From Palsa-360 sp963719875 (GTDB lineage: Bacteria > Acidobacteriota > Terriglobia > Acidiferrales > UBA7541): DNA of 64,000 nucleotides. Each line of letters opens with the position of its first letter. The first letter of the stretch is position 1. The stretch lies in NCBI GenBank assembly GCA_963719875.1, contig CAVRDJ010000004.1, positions 1,054,001 to 1,118,000 on the forward strand, read 5' to 3'. The notes beneath the pieces were generated by a model. That model was not told where the DNA came from, ran no database searches, and saw only the letters and a list, made by a program, of their open reading frames with translations. The position numbers and the translations under genes were made by a program. Below are positions 1-9,698 of this stretch, piece after piece.

Positions 1-1148
1 ATCCGCCGCAAACCAATGAGGGTTCCGTTCAAATCTGAGACGGCGATCACCATCCTTACCCGCGAACCAAGTGGTAGGCGAATCGCTGCCCGCGTTGTGT
101 TTGCGGTTGCTTCTGCGTTGTCCAGGATTTGTTTCACTTCCGCCGAGGTCAGGCCTCCGTTTGTCGGGTCAGGATTTACGCTGGTGTGCGGCCCGACCAG
201 ATCGCCTTCCGGAGCCGGTTTGCCAGCTATCGGAAACGGGGTCTTATTCATAACATAACCACCTACCAGAGTTCCCACACCTACGCTCGCCGGCCTTGTT
301 GTTTGATGGATCGCGGGCAGGACCACGCCGCCAAGAAACACTGCTCCTGGCGGCGGAAGCGGACTTGGAAGTGGACTGTAGCCGTTCGCCTGCGCTCCTA
401 TAAACGCTGCAAACTCCGCCACGTCCGGGGCGACACCGGCCACGCCAATCCCCCCCACCAACACAGCCCCTTTAAAAATCGGCAAGCCGCCGGGATTTAC
501 AGCATTAGGGTCGCTGTCAAACATGTCTGCCTTACCAGTAATGATCCCTGATCCGGGTGCGCCCAATCCCATTCCGCCGTCGAAAGCCGTCGACGGGGCT
601 AGTCCACTTGCTTCGAGGTCCGCTGACAGCTTGCATCCGCGATTGGTATTTTCAATTCCATACAGATCGGCGTTCGGCTGATTCTTAACTCCGGGAGGAA
701 GATGAATTCCACTGATAAATCGCACCGTCCGACTCGTTAGAGGCGCCTGGTCATTGCTGAAAAATGCTCCCGTTCGCGCAAGTCCGATTGCCAGATCGTT
801 CGCAGCAATAGGCATGCCAAAATTCCCCGTCGCGTTCATGGGCAAAGGCGATTTGCTCCACACGGCGAGTATATTGCCGGCGCGGTCCACGACCGCCACC
901 ACCATCGTTGTTGGTGACACGGAATTCAAGGCGGCTTTGACGATTGCATCTACGTCCATTGCGCTTAACGTGGTCGGGGGACTCGGCGGGATCGGTGTAG
1001 GCGTTACGATCGGCGTTCCAACCGCGCCGCAACCGGCCATCAAGAGCGCAAGTATGCCGGCGATTCCCAGTGGAGAAGAAATTCCCCGCCTCGTTCTCCT
1101 CTGAGGCCGTTGGTGCGCGCGGCACGATTTGGCCCGCTTTTTCAGCAT
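1..1148 (-). CDS. GlcG/HbpS-like (DUF336) lipoprotein, C-terminus cut by window edge
   Basis: An open frame runs from an ATG at 1148 down to the left edge without a stop (382 codons seen). The N-terminus is basic, followed by a hydrophobic stretch and a lipobox LMAGC with the acceptor cysteine near residue 40, so it is probably an exported lipoprotein. Two stretches resemble halves of the haem-degrading/HbpS-like DUF336 fold: one after residue 60 with MVVAVVDRAGNILAVW, and one near the cut end with VRMVIAVSDLNGTLIGLRR, each the typical VAVxDxxGxxxxxxR strand-turn signature. Members of this family bind haem or small metabolites; no catalytic role is certain. It is divergent from the cytochrome locus that begins at 1381, and a haem-related function would fit that neighbour, but this is inference. 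Confidence 0.7.
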   Translation of the reverse strand, partial: MLKKRAKSCRAHQRPQRRTRRGISSPLGIAGILALLMAGCGAVGTPIVTPTPIPPSPPTTLSAMDVDAIVKAALNSVSPTTMVVAVVDRAGNILAVWSKSPLPMNATGNFGMPIAANDLAIGLARTGAFFSNDQAPLTSRTVRFISGIHLPPGVKNQPNADLYGIENTNRGCKLSADLEASGLAPSTAFDGGMGLGAPGSGIITGKADMFDSDPNAVNPGGLPIFKGAVLVGGIGVAGVAPDVAEFAAFIGAQANGYSPLPSPLPPPGAVFLGGVVLPAIHQTTRPASVGVGTLVGGYVMNKTPFPIAGKPAPEGDLVGPHTSVNPDPTNGGLTSAEVKQILDNAEATANTTRAAIRLPLGSRVRMVIAVSDLNGTLIGLRR

Positions 1149-1380
1149 TTTCTTGGACCCCTTGTCTGCAGTGCTTGCGTTGGTATCACAATCCTCTGTC
1201 GACATTCAACGTTTTTGCCAAGCACCCGCTTCGATCAGGCCGAACCTCGTGAATTCTATCTGTCTGCGCATGTCACAAGAATGCCAGTCACCCTAAAGAA
1301 AATTGTTGCCCCTTCCGGCTCAATACTGTTATCTAATACGCGGTTCTGGGGTCTTTCATCGATTAATTCAGGCCGGCAGC

Positions 1381-3651
1381 ATGACTTCCTCTTCCTTCTG
1401 GCGGCGGGTGGGATGCGCATTCTGCGTGGCATCCACCATTCTCGCAGTCTGCCTGTCTGGTCCGACGCGCGTTTGGGCAACTTCCCGGCGTCAGTCTGCC
1501 TCCGCCACACAAGATTCCGCCAAGCAATCGAGCGAATCCGGACCGTCCCTTCGCATTCCTCGCCAACAGGCTCTGACCACGGCCGCGGTTGACGGCATTG
1601 TGCGCGATGCTGGTTTTTCCAACATTACGCTCCCGGTTCCCGCAGCCGCGCTTACCTTGCGGAATTTGGAGACTGGGCAGGTTTTTCGCGCCAACGCTTC
1701 CGCGGAAGGCGTCTTCCGGCTGTTTCCGCTGCCGCCGGGCCGGTATGACCTCCGCGTCGAGGCCAATGATTATGCCGCTTTCGTAATTCCAGAGCTTACA
1801 CTCCAGCCTAATGAATTCGTGACCTTGGAAATCTTCCTGGTTACCGCCGCCGCGGCCGAAGTGCGTTCGCGCCTCCCGCGTCTCCCAGAACTCGGCCCCA
1901 ACGCTTCCGCGGGAACGCAACCCACGTTTGGCTCGTACCATGAATTTCGCCGTCGTCTTGATTCCGACCCCACGTATGTCGAAAACGTTTCTCCGGAACC
2001 GCTTCCTCCCGTCGCCGATGTGTACAACGCGGTACCGGATCGCTGGGCTCTTGAACAGCCAGGGTATCGACGCTATCCGCAAAATGGAGAATACGTCTAT
2101 ACCAGGTCGCGCTGGTTCGACCCCTTCAATCGCAACCGCTGGAAGGGAGACCAGCCCATCTGGCCCAAGGTCCTTGGCCAGCAAACCTTCTTCAACTTTA
2201 CGGCCTCTTCCGAATCATTGATCGATGGGCGCCGCGTTCCCTCCCCGAGCGGTGTGAGCGCCGCCCAACCGGGCAGCTCCGCATTCTTTGGGAAGGGCGA
2301 ACAAGTTTTCTTCGACGAAACACTCCGCTTCAGTTTTGATTTGTTTCATGGCGACGCTTCCTTCAAGCCCGTGGCATGGCGAATCCGCATTACTCCCGAG
2401 CTCAGTCTCAACAACCTCAAAGTTCGGGAACTCGGAATCGTCTCTCCCGATGTGCGCCACGGCACCAATCGCTTCGACGATCATGTCGGGCTCCAGGAAG
2501 CTTTCGTCGAAGTGAAGCTCGCCGATCTCAGCCCCAATTACGATTTCATCTCCATGCGCGCCGGGATCCAAGAATTCAACGCCGACTTTCGCGGTTTCCT
2601 CTTTACGGATGAGCAGCCCGCCCTCCGTATCTTCGGTAATCTCAAATCCGATCGAATCGAATACAACGTTGCCTATTTCCACTTCCTCGAGAAGAACACC
2701 AACAGCGGCCTCAATACGTTTGACCGCCGCCACCAACAAGTCGTTCTCGGCAACATCTTTCTGCAGGATTTCTTTTTTCGGGGTTACACCGCGGAATTCG
2801 TCGGTGCGTGGAACAAAGATGACCCCACACTTCACTATGACGACAACGGTTTTCTAGTTCGCCCCGCACCCATTGGTAAGGTCATCAATCAAAATAATCA
2901 AAATATTCAAAATCCCAACGCCGGCGTGATCCCGCATGGGATTCGTGTTGGTTACTTCGGCTGGCTTGGCAGCGGGCACATCGGCCGAATCAACCTTACG
3001 CACGCTTTCTACGAGGCTGCCGGGGAAGACACCTTCAATCCCATCGCTGGAAAACGGGTCACCGTCAACGGACAAATGGCCGCCCTCGAAGTTTCCTATG
3101 ATCGTGACTGGGTTCGCTATCGCCTCTCTGCGTTTTATACTTCTGGCTCCGGCAATCCCAGCGACTCCCACGCACGGGGCTTCGATTCGATCGTGGATCT
3201 CCCCTCTTTCGCCGGCGGCATCTTCAGCTTCTGGAATCGCGAGGGAATTCGCCTCACCGGATCCGGCATCCTTCTCACTACTCCCGGCAGTCTCATCCCT
3301 TCTCTCCGCGCCAGTAAGGAGGAAGGGCAGGCGAATTTCGTCAATCCCGGAATTTTTCTCGCCAACGCCGGCGCTGACTTCAATATCACGCCAAAACTCA
3401 AGGGTTTCGCGAACGTGAACTTCCTCCAATTCCAACATACGGAACCGCTCGAATTCATCCTTTTTCAATCGCCCATCCATCATACGATTGGCGTCGACTA
3501 CGGCTTGGGGGCTGAATATCGCCCGCCCCTTACCGAAAACATTATTCTCACGGGGGGCGCTTCCGCTCTCACACCTGGACAAGGGTTTAGAGACATCTAC
3601 TCGGGCCGCACTCTCTTTTCGGTCTTCGGCTCTGTGAAGTTTGCTTTCTGA
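1381..3651 (+). CDS. Outer-membrane beta-barrel protein with N-terminal carboxypeptidase-regulatory-like domain
   Basis: The 756-residue protein starts best at the ATG at 1381, because that start places a clean signal peptide (residues 1-33, ending VWA) at the N-terminus; an upstream in-frame start at 1303 would bury it. Residues about 70-155 form a CarboxypepD_reg-like beta-sandwich (VDGIVRDAG, then LPPGRYDLRVEA). The remainder is rich in alternating aromatic/polar strands and ends GSVKFAF, with the C-terminal phenylalanine typical of outer-membrane barrels. No TonB box or plug domain was recognised, so it is not a standard TonB receptor. Only 11 bases separate it from the downstream multiheme cytochrome, so the two are almost surely co-transcribed. 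I infer a barrel that carries or anchors the cytochrome. Confidence 0.75.
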   Translation: MTSSSFWRRVGCAFCVASTILAVCLSGPTRVWATSRRQSASATQDSAKQSSESGPSLRIPRQQALTTAAVDGIVRDAGFSNITLPVPAAALTLRNLETGQVFRANASAEGVFRLFPLPPGRYDLRVEANDYAAFVIPELTLQPNEFVTLEIFLVTAAAAEVRSRLPRLPELGPNASAGTQPTFGSYHEFRRRLDSDPTYVENVSPEPLPPVADVYNAVPDRWALEQPGYRRYPQNGEYVYTRSRWFDPFNRNRWKGDQPIWPKVLGQQTFFNFTASSESLIDGRRVPSPSGVSAAQPGSSAFFGKGEQVFFDETLRFSFDLFHGDASFKPVAWRIRITPELSLNNLKVRELGIVSPDVRHGTNRFDDHVGLQEAFVEVKLADLSPNYDFISMRAGIQEFNADFRGFLFTDEQPALRIFGNLKSDRIEYNVAYFHFLEKNTNSGLNTFDRRHQQVVLGNIFLQDFFFRGYTAEFVGAWNKDDPTLHYDDNGFLVRPAPIGKVINQNNQNIQNPNAGVIPHGIRVGYFGWLGSGHIGRINLTHAFYEAAGEDTFNPIAGKRVTVNGQMAALEVSYDRDWVRYRLSAFYTSGSGNPSDSHARGFDSIVDLPSFAGGIFSFWNREGIRLTGSGILLTTPGSLIPSLRASKEEGQANFVNPGIFLANAGADFNITPKLKGFANVNFLQFQHTEPLEFILFQSPIHHTIGVDYGLGAEYRPPLTENIILTGGASALTPGQGFRDIYSGRTLFSVFGSVKFAF

Positions 3652-3662
3652 GGGTTCAATCG

Positions 3663-6600
3663 ATGTCCATGAACAAACATCTCGCGAAACTTCTGGCGCT
3701 CCGAATCTTGCGCGGCCGGGCGCTGGCATTCGCTCTCTGCGCCTTTAGCGGCTGTATCTTATTCCTCCTTTTTGCGGCGCACTCAGCCGCCGTCTCGCCA
3801 TCGTTTGCGGCCCCGCCTTCGCCAGAGGCGCACCCTCTCTCCAATCAGGCGGCGGACCAACCCCCTTCCGGCCTGCGCGGCCAATCCCAAGCAGAAGCCG
3901 ACCTCAAATCCTCCGGCTGCATCAGCTGCCACACTTCGACCGACGAGCCCACGATGCACCCGACAAAAACGGTTTATCTCGGCTGTGTCGATTGTCATGG
4001 TGGCGACTCTTCCATCCGCCCCAGCCCCGGGACAGCTCCGAATTCTCCCGATTACAATTCCGCCAAAGAAAAGGCCCATGTCCAACCGCGTGACGCGAGC
4101 TTAAGAGATCGTTCCGCCCTTCCAGAACGCATGTTCACGGGATGGCTGAAAGAGTCTGCCGAATACGTCAAATTTGTGAATCCCGGCGATCTGCGCGTTG
4201 CGCCCGAAACTTGCGGACCAGTCGGCTGCCACCCGAGTGAAACCCGTGCCGCTTCCACTAGTATGATGACCCATTCCGGCATGCTCTGGGGCGCGGCGCT
4301 TTACAACAATGGCGGCTACCCCAGAAAAGATACTCGATTCGGCGAAAGCTACAACCGCGACGGCCAACCCCAATCCACCAAGACCATTCCTGCCCCCACA
4401 CTGGATGAAACACGCACCAAAGGCATTTTGCCCGAGCTGGAACCACTTTTCCGTTGGGAAACCTCCCAGCCCGGCAACGTCTTGCGCGTGTTCGAACGCG
4501 GCGGCCGGAAGAAGGGCGAAATCGGGAATCCCAATCGCGACGAAGATCCTGGCAAGCCCGACGACCAGCTCAGTGACCGCGGATTCGGCACTGAATTGCG
4601 CACGGATCCCGTTTTTCTCGGGTTGCAAAAAACGCGCCTGCTGGATCCGATCATGTCCCTTCCGGGCACCAACGATCATCCCGGCGACTATCGCGCCAGC
4701 GGCTGCTCGGCCTGCCACGTGATCTACGCCAATGACGCCGATCCGTCGCACTCCGCGTCCTACGCGCAATACGGCCACTCCGGCTTCAGCGCTTCCAACG
4801 ATCCGACCATCCCGAAAAATGAGCCTGGCCATCCCATCAAACACGTATTCACACGTTCCATCCCCTCGAGCCAGTGCATGATCTGCCACATCCATCCCGG
4901 CACAAATATGGAGACCACTTACTTTGGCCTTACCTGGTGGGACAACGAGATCGATGGCGACAAGATGTATCCGAAGGAGCAGCGCAACCCCACGGAAGAG
5001 CAGCGTTACCAGGCTTTCGTCCGCAATCCTGAAGGCGCCGCCGCACGCGGGCTCTGGAGCGATGAAAAATTCCTGGAAAAAGTTGGCAGCACGGAATTCA
5101 ACGCACAACTAAAGACGACGCAATTCGCGGACTTTCACGGCCACGGCTGGGTGTTCCGTTCTGTCTTCAATCACGATCGCAAAGGCAACTGGTTGGACCG
5201 TGATAACAAACAAATTGCCTTTGATGATCCGCAGCGGCTCTCTAAAGCCGTTCACCTCGCCGACATCCATCTCGAAAAAGGCATGCAATGCAACGATTGT
5301 CACTTCGCCGCGGACAATCACGGGAATGGAAAGATTTTTGGGGAACCGCGCGCCGCTGTCGAAATCGACTGCGTGGATTGCCATGGCACAATCCGCAACA
5401 AGGCTACTCTTGTCACCTCCGGACCCGCAGCCCCGCCGCGGCCCGGCGGGACACGCGGCAACCCTCTCGAAGTTCTGAACACTCCCTGGGGGCGCCAGCG
5501 TTTCGAATGGCGCGGCGACAAACTTTTTCAACATTCCATGTCGGATCCGAATCTGGAGTGGGAAGTCGTTCAGACCCTGGACACCGTTACTCCGGGCAAC
5601 GCCCACTTTAGTGAGAAGTCCATGCGGGCGAAACTTATCAATAAGGACGGCGTCGTTCCATCGCAGTTGCCGGGCGATGACGCTTCCCTCGCGCACTCCA
5701 ACAGCAGTATGACTTGCTACTCCTGCCATACCTCATGGACACCCACCTGTTTTGGGTGTCATCTGCAAATGACGGCCAACGCGCGGAAGCCCATGCTCCA
5801 TAACGAAGGCCTGGTGACGCGCAACTACACCAGCTACAACTTTCAAGTCCTTCGCGACGACATCTTTATGCTCGGGGTCGATGGCACGGTCACTGGTCAT
5901 CGCATTGCTCCCGCGCGTTCATCCTGCGCCATTCTCGTTAGCTCGCAGAATGCCAACCGGGAATGGCTCTACTACACGCAGCAAACCATTTCCGCCCCCG
6001 GGTTCTCCGGCCAAGGGTACAGCACGTTCGTTCCTCACACCGTCCGCGCGAAAGAGACGAAGCAATGCTCCGACTGCCACGTCTCCGCGGCCAACGACAA
6101 CAATGCGTGGATGGCTCAGCTCTTGCTTCAAGGCACGAACTTTATGAACTTCATGGGCCGCTATGTTTATGTGGCGACCGGGAACAAAGGCTTCGAGGCC
6201 ATAGCGGTCGCCGAGCATGATGAGCCCGAAGCCATTTACGGAAGCGACCTGCACCGAATCGCTTACCCTGCTGATTACAAGAGGTTTCTCGCCCGCGGTC
6301 GCGAGCTTTCCGCCGCCGCGGAGCATCCCGGCAACGTCCTCGACATCCAAGCGCGAGGCGAATACGCCTATGCGGCTCTCGGTCCCGGTGGCCTTCGCGT
6401 CTATGACATCGCCAATATTGATAACAAAGGTTTCTCCGAGCACGTCGTAACCGCGCCTGTCTCTCCCATTGGCCAGCGTTTTTATGTTCCGACGAAAGAC
6501 GCGCTCGCCGTCGCTTCACCGTCTACGCTCGCCGTTGATCCGTTGCGGCAGCAGCTTCCTGAAAATGAAGAGCAGGCGATTCACCTTCTCTACGGCTTCC

Positions 6601-7577
6601 TTTATGTCGCCGATAGGCAAGAAGGCCTGGTCATCATTGGCGATCCCAACCTGAAATCAAAGAGCCCCGGCGTTGAAACACTCCTTGACGGCAATCCAGC
6701 AAACAATTTCCTCAAGCGCGCCCTGGCCTTCAATCCCGACGGCGTCCTCACCGGCGCGCACCGCATTTCCATCGCCGGCACTTACGCTTACGTTCTTACC
6801 GACAAATCCCTCGTCGTTGTCGATCTTGCCAATCCGCTCGTTCCTCGGGTCACGGCCGTCCTCGGCGCTCCGGCGCTCAAAGATCCGCGCGGCATCGCGA
6901 TCCAATTCCGCTATGCCTTCGTCGCCGATGGCGATGGCCTGAAAGTCCTCGACGTCACCGATCTCGCGCAGCCCAAGCTAGTGCCCAACGCTCTCATTCC
7001 CCTGGAGGACGCGCGCAACGTCTACGTCGCCCGCACGTACGCATATGTCTCCGCTGGCAAGCAAGGGCTCGCGATCGTCGATGTGGAGAAGCCCGACGCG
7101 CCCAAGCTTGATCAGGTCTTCACTGCCGGTGGACAAATTAACGATCTCAATGACGTCAAGATCGGCATGGTTGCCGGCAGCGCGTACGCTTTCGCCGCTG
7201 ACGGCAAGAACGGTCTCCGCGTCCTGCAAATTATTTCCCCCTGGGACGACCCTGGCCATTTCTCCGGCTTCAGCCCTCGTCCAACTCCAAAGCTCATCGC
7301 CACCGCCCGCACTCGGGGTCCCGCTCTCTCCGTTTCCAAAGGAATCGACCGCGACCGAGCCGTTGACGAGTCCGGCAATCAAATAGCTGTCTTCGGCCGC
7401 CGCGGCGCGCGCCCACTGAATCGCGAGGAAAGCCGCAGCCTGTTCATCCATCCGCGCACTGGAGAACCTTATACCGTAACTGACGAGCCCATCCAGCATT
7501 CAGCAGACTCGACAGCGGCAGCCTTTACCGCTTCATGGCTTGGCCGCACACGGGATTGGTTCTTGCATATCCGCTAG
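3663..7577 (+). CDS. Large multiheme c-type cytochrome with C-terminal LVIVD-repeat propeller
   Basis: This 1304-residue exported protein has a long signal sequence (about residues 1-50). Nine CXXCH haem-attachment motifs lie at about residues 86, 108, 348, 405, 543, 570, 685, 696 and 802, and a tenth unusual CX4CH site (CGPVGCH) at about 184. Residues about 815-1230 carry repeated short units such as GLRVYDIAN, SLVVVDLANP, GLKVLDVTD and GLAIVDVEKP, the LVIVD signature that folds as a beta-propeller. Known multiheme cytochromes pass electrons through the periplasm or across the outer membrane; the exact partner here is unknown. It follows the barrel gene by 11 bases. I see no obvious oxidoreductase active site besides the haems. 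The fusion of a haem domain to a propeller suggests docking to a partner or the cell surface. Confidence 0.9.
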   Translation: MSMNKHLAKLLALRILRGRALAFALCAFSGCILFLLFAAHSAAVSPSFAAPPSPEAHPLSNQAADQPPSGLRGQSQAEADLKSSGCISCHTSTDEPTMHPTKTVYLGCVDCHGGDSSIRPSPGTAPNSPDYNSAKEKAHVQPRDASLRDRSALPERMFTGWLKESAEYVKFVNPGDLRVAPETCGPVGCHPSETRAASTSMMTHSGMLWGAALYNNGGYPRKDTRFGESYNRDGQPQSTKTIPAPTLDETRTKGILPELEPLFRWETSQPGNVLRVFERGGRKKGEIGNPNRDEDPGKPDDQLSDRGFGTELRTDPVFLGLQKTRLLDPIMSLPGTNDHPGDYRASGCSACHVIYANDADPSHSASYAQYGHSGFSASNDPTIPKNEPGHPIKHVFTRSIPSSQCMICHIHPGTNMETTYFGLTWWDNEIDGDKMYPKEQRNPTEEQRYQAFVRNPEGAAARGLWSDEKFLEKVGSTEFNAQLKTTQFADFHGHGWVFRSVFNHDRKGNWLDRDNKQIAFDDPQRLSKAVHLADIHLEKGMQCNDCHFAADNHGNGKIFGEPRAAVEIDCVDCHGTIRNKATLVTSGPAAPPRPGGTRGNPLEVLNTPWGRQRFEWRGDKLFQHSMSDPNLEWEVVQTLDTVTPGNAHFSEKSMRAKLINKDGVVPSQLPGDDASLAHSNSSMTCYSCHTSWTPTCFGCHLQMTANARKPMLHNEGLVTRNYTSYNFQVLRDDIFMLGVDGTVTGHRIAPARSSCAILVSSQNANREWLYYTQQTISAPGFSGQGYSTFVPHTVRAKETKQCSDCHVSAANDNNAWMAQLLLQGTNFMNFMGRYVYVATGNKGFEAIAVAEHDEPEAIYGSDLHRIAYPADYKRFLARGRELSAAAEHPGNVLDIQARGEYAYAALGPGGLRVYDIANIDNKGFSEHVVTAPVSPIGQRFYVPTKDALAVASPSTLAVDPLRQQLPENEEQAIHLLYGFLYVADRQEGLVIIGDPNLKSKSPGVETLLDGNPANNFLKRALAFNPDGVLTGAHRISIAGTYAYVLTDKSLVVVDLANPLVPRVTAVLGAPALKDPRGIAIQFRYAFVADGDGLKVLDVTDLAQPKLVPNALIPLEDARNVYVARTYAYVSAGKQGLAIVDVEKPDAPKLDQVFTAGGQINDLNDVKIGMVAGSAYAFAADGKNGLRVLQIISPWDDPGHFSGFSPRPTPKLIATARTRGPALSVSKGIDRDRAVDESGNQIAVFGRRGARPLNREESRSLFIHPRTGEPYTVTDEPIQHSADSTAAAFTASWLGRTRDWFLHIR

Positions 7578-8049
7578 TGCCTGCTTTCTTGAATGGCGAC
7601 GGCAGTGCTTTTACATCGAAACGAATTTGTTGCGTCGGAGCCGCCGAAATGCTCCTGAGAAATCATGAATCCCGAGCGAATACACTTAGGTTTGGATTGC
7701 GCTGCCCGGTTTACGTGAGCGAAGTTTAACCATATGTATAGCATCGGCCAAAAATAAACAAAGCGATTATGTCCTGAACTAAATAAACCTTGACATCATA
7801 AAGTCAAGTGAGGAGAATACGCGCCTGCTCGCATTGGGAGTGCGGTATTGGTTGGACGCGAATGGCGTCCTGTCTCTTTGTATTTTGTCCTGGGTGGGGT
7901 GAGGGTTCATGCATAACTAGTCCGATGGAGTTGTGTCCCCACGAGGCCAAACTGAACTGCATACTTCCGGAGGTATTAGCCCTGGTTTGACCTGCCGGAA
8001 TTGACCACGATCCGATCGCAACTGACATTCGCTTTCGAAGGAGGACGAA
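7578..8049. other. Intergenic region before second outer-membrane barrel
   Basis: No convincing gene. The first half is AT-richer than its surroundings and holds a possible promoter with an inverted repeat near 7790-7818 (listed separately). If that promoter is used, the transcript for the gene at 8050 would have a leader of roughly 220 bases. I could not assign a riboswitch or terminator to it. Confidence 0.5.
7790..7818 (+). promoter_or_regulatory. Candidate sigma-70-like promoter with inverted repeat
   Basis: A perfect -35 hexamer TTGACA (7790-7795) is followed after 17 bases by GAGAAT (7813-7818), a weak match to the -10 box. The -35 box is also the left arm of a small dyad TTGAC-N8-GTCAA (7790-7807), so a repressor could sit here. 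This rests on sequence inspection only. Confidence 0.3.
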
Positions 8050-9648
8050 ATGTTGCGCCACGTCGGCTGGCTGGGCCTAACTCTTCTCATCGCTGGGAGC
8101 GCATCGGCGCAGACGTGCCCGTTGAACGGAACTTTGAGCCCTAAGCTGGTCTGTCTCATTCCACAAGTATATGGTCCATTCGGATTGAATAGTCTGCCGG
8201 CAGGTACGGATTCGTCAAATTCGGTGCTGTTCACAGGCGACAGACATTCGGCGCATTTTTCCTCCGACTTCACCGACACATTCCAACCCATCAACGAAGC
8301 GGTCGGGATCCAGGTTTCGCAGTTGCCTCTCGCGTCGCCTTCTTCCGGCATCACTTTTGTCTACGACCCGTCGCTGAAGACGTTTGCGCCTTCGACCGAC
8401 GAGAGCCTCGGGCCGATCGTAGGTGATCGCGCGACCACGATCGGGAGGCACAAGGTCTTCCTCGGATTTAGCTATCAATACTTTAATTTCTCCACAATCG
8501 ACGGCCAGGACATGAAGAACATCCCTATTGTCCTCCAGCATCAGCAATTTCCTCCCATTCCTGCACGTCCACCAGGTTTCGCCGGGATAGCGGCCTGCGA
8601 TAACCAGACGGCATTGACGGGAATCTACGCAAACTCGCCTTGCTTGGTACGCGACTTTATACAAACCACGAACAATATCGATCTTAAGGTTCACCAATAT
8701 ACGATTTATGCGACCTACGGGATAACGAAACACCTCGACTTCTCGGTCGCGATCCCGATTCTGAATGTGCAAATGGGGGTCACTTCGCAAGCCACCATTA
8801 TTCCGAATTCTGTCACTCCTACGGGTAATGCCCCCGGCAATGTGTGGCATTCATTCAATGGCGGGCCTGGTGCATCGACCTCTACTAATACCCCCGATCC
8901 AGCACTCGCTTCCACCTGCGGCTCGCAGAATCCATGCATCAAGGCCACGTTTTCCGATTCGGGTAGCGCAGCCGGAATCGGCGATGTTGTCCTTAGAGGA
9001 AAATACACTGTATACAGCGGAGAACGGTTCGCGGCTGGAGCCGGCCTGGATGTACGTTTACCCTCTGGAGACGAATTGAACTTTCTGGGTTCCGGCGCCA
9101 CGGGCGTGAAGCCCTTCGGCGTTGTCTCCTATAGAGCCCGCGTTTCTCCACACGCCGAGGCGGGCTATGAATGGAACGGGAGTTCCACACTCGCCGGAAC
9201 TAACATAGTCCCCCCCGCTACTTTCGCAACGCCAACTAACCCAACGCCTACTAGTACAACGGTTGGCACGCGCAGACTTCCCAACCGGTTTCTCTATATT
9301 GTGGGGGCTGACGTTCGCGCCACGAGACGGTTGACGGGCGCTTTTGATATCTACGGACAGAGGTTGTTTGGCAATCCTGAACTCGTCTCTCAGCCGTATA
9401 CGGATCTCGGAAACTGCAGCGGTCCCACAGACGCGACATCCGCTACCTGCGGAACGTATACGCCGGGGACAAATCACCCGAACGTTTCCCAAATAACAAC
9501 CGACATTAATGTCATCGACGCGTCGCTCGGTCTTAAATACAACCTAGTCGGTCGGCTGGTGATCACGGGCAATGTCCTCCTTAAATTGGATAACGGAGGG
9601 CTTCGAAGCAGAGCCGTGCCGCTCGTCGGTGTTTCCTATAATTTCTAA
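8050..9648 (+). CDS. Outer-membrane beta-barrel protein, resembling the phenol-MetA/transporter porin group
   Basis: The 532-residue protein starts at ATG 8050, preceded by a strong AAGGAGG site at 8038-8044. Residues 1-20 are a signal peptide ending ASA-Q. The body alternates polar and hydrophobic residues and has barrel hairpins such as RHKVFLGFSYQYFNFS, HQYTIYATYGITKHLDFSV and FAAGAGLDVRLPSGDELNF, ending GVSYNF with a terminal phenylalanine. The pattern KHLDFSVAIPI and LPSGD resembles the Phenol_MetA_deg family of outer-membrane channels; the substrate is unknown. It lies downstream of the cytochrome on the same strand but has its own 470-base leader, so it may be separately transcribed. 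A role in the same redox/outer-membrane pathway is plausible but not shown. Confidence 0.65.
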   Translation: MLRHVGWLGLTLLIAGSASAQTCPLNGTLSPKLVCLIPQVYGPFGLNSLPAGTDSSNSVLFTGDRHSAHFSSDFTDTFQPINEAVGIQVSQLPLASPSSGITFVYDPSLKTFAPSTDESLGPIVGDRATTIGRHKVFLGFSYQYFNFSTIDGQDMKNIPIVLQHQQFPPIPARPPGFAGIAACDNQTALTGIYANSPCLVRDFIQTTNNIDLKVHQYTIYATYGITKHLDFSVAIPILNVQMGVTSQATIIPNSVTPTGNAPGNVWHSFNGGPGASTSTNTPDPALASTCGSQNPCIKATFSDSGSAAGIGDVVLRGKYTVYSGERFAAGAGLDVRLPSGDELNFLGSGATGVKPFGVVSYRARVSPHAEAGYEWNGSSTLAGTNIVPPATFATPTNPTPTSTTVGTRRLPNRFLYIVGADVRATRRLTGAFDIYGQRLFGNPELVSQPYTDLGNCSGPTDATSATCGTYTPGTNHPNVSQITTDINVIDASLGLKYNLVGRLVITGNVLLKLDNGGLRSRAVPLVGVSYNF

Positions 9649-9698
9649 CGCTTCAGTAGCCTTTCGGCGCAGCGATGTACCCAACCCGAACGGCCTGG

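Noticed and set aside
751..1125. Minus-strand open frame beginning MPRAPTASEENEAGN
   Set aside because: It is out of frame with the lipoprotein gene in the same stretch, which has a lipobox and DUF336 motifs; this one has neither.
7808..7990. Short plus-strand frame in the leader of the second barrel gene
   Set aside because: Cysteine- and tryptophan-rich random-looking peptide, not supported as a leader peptide.
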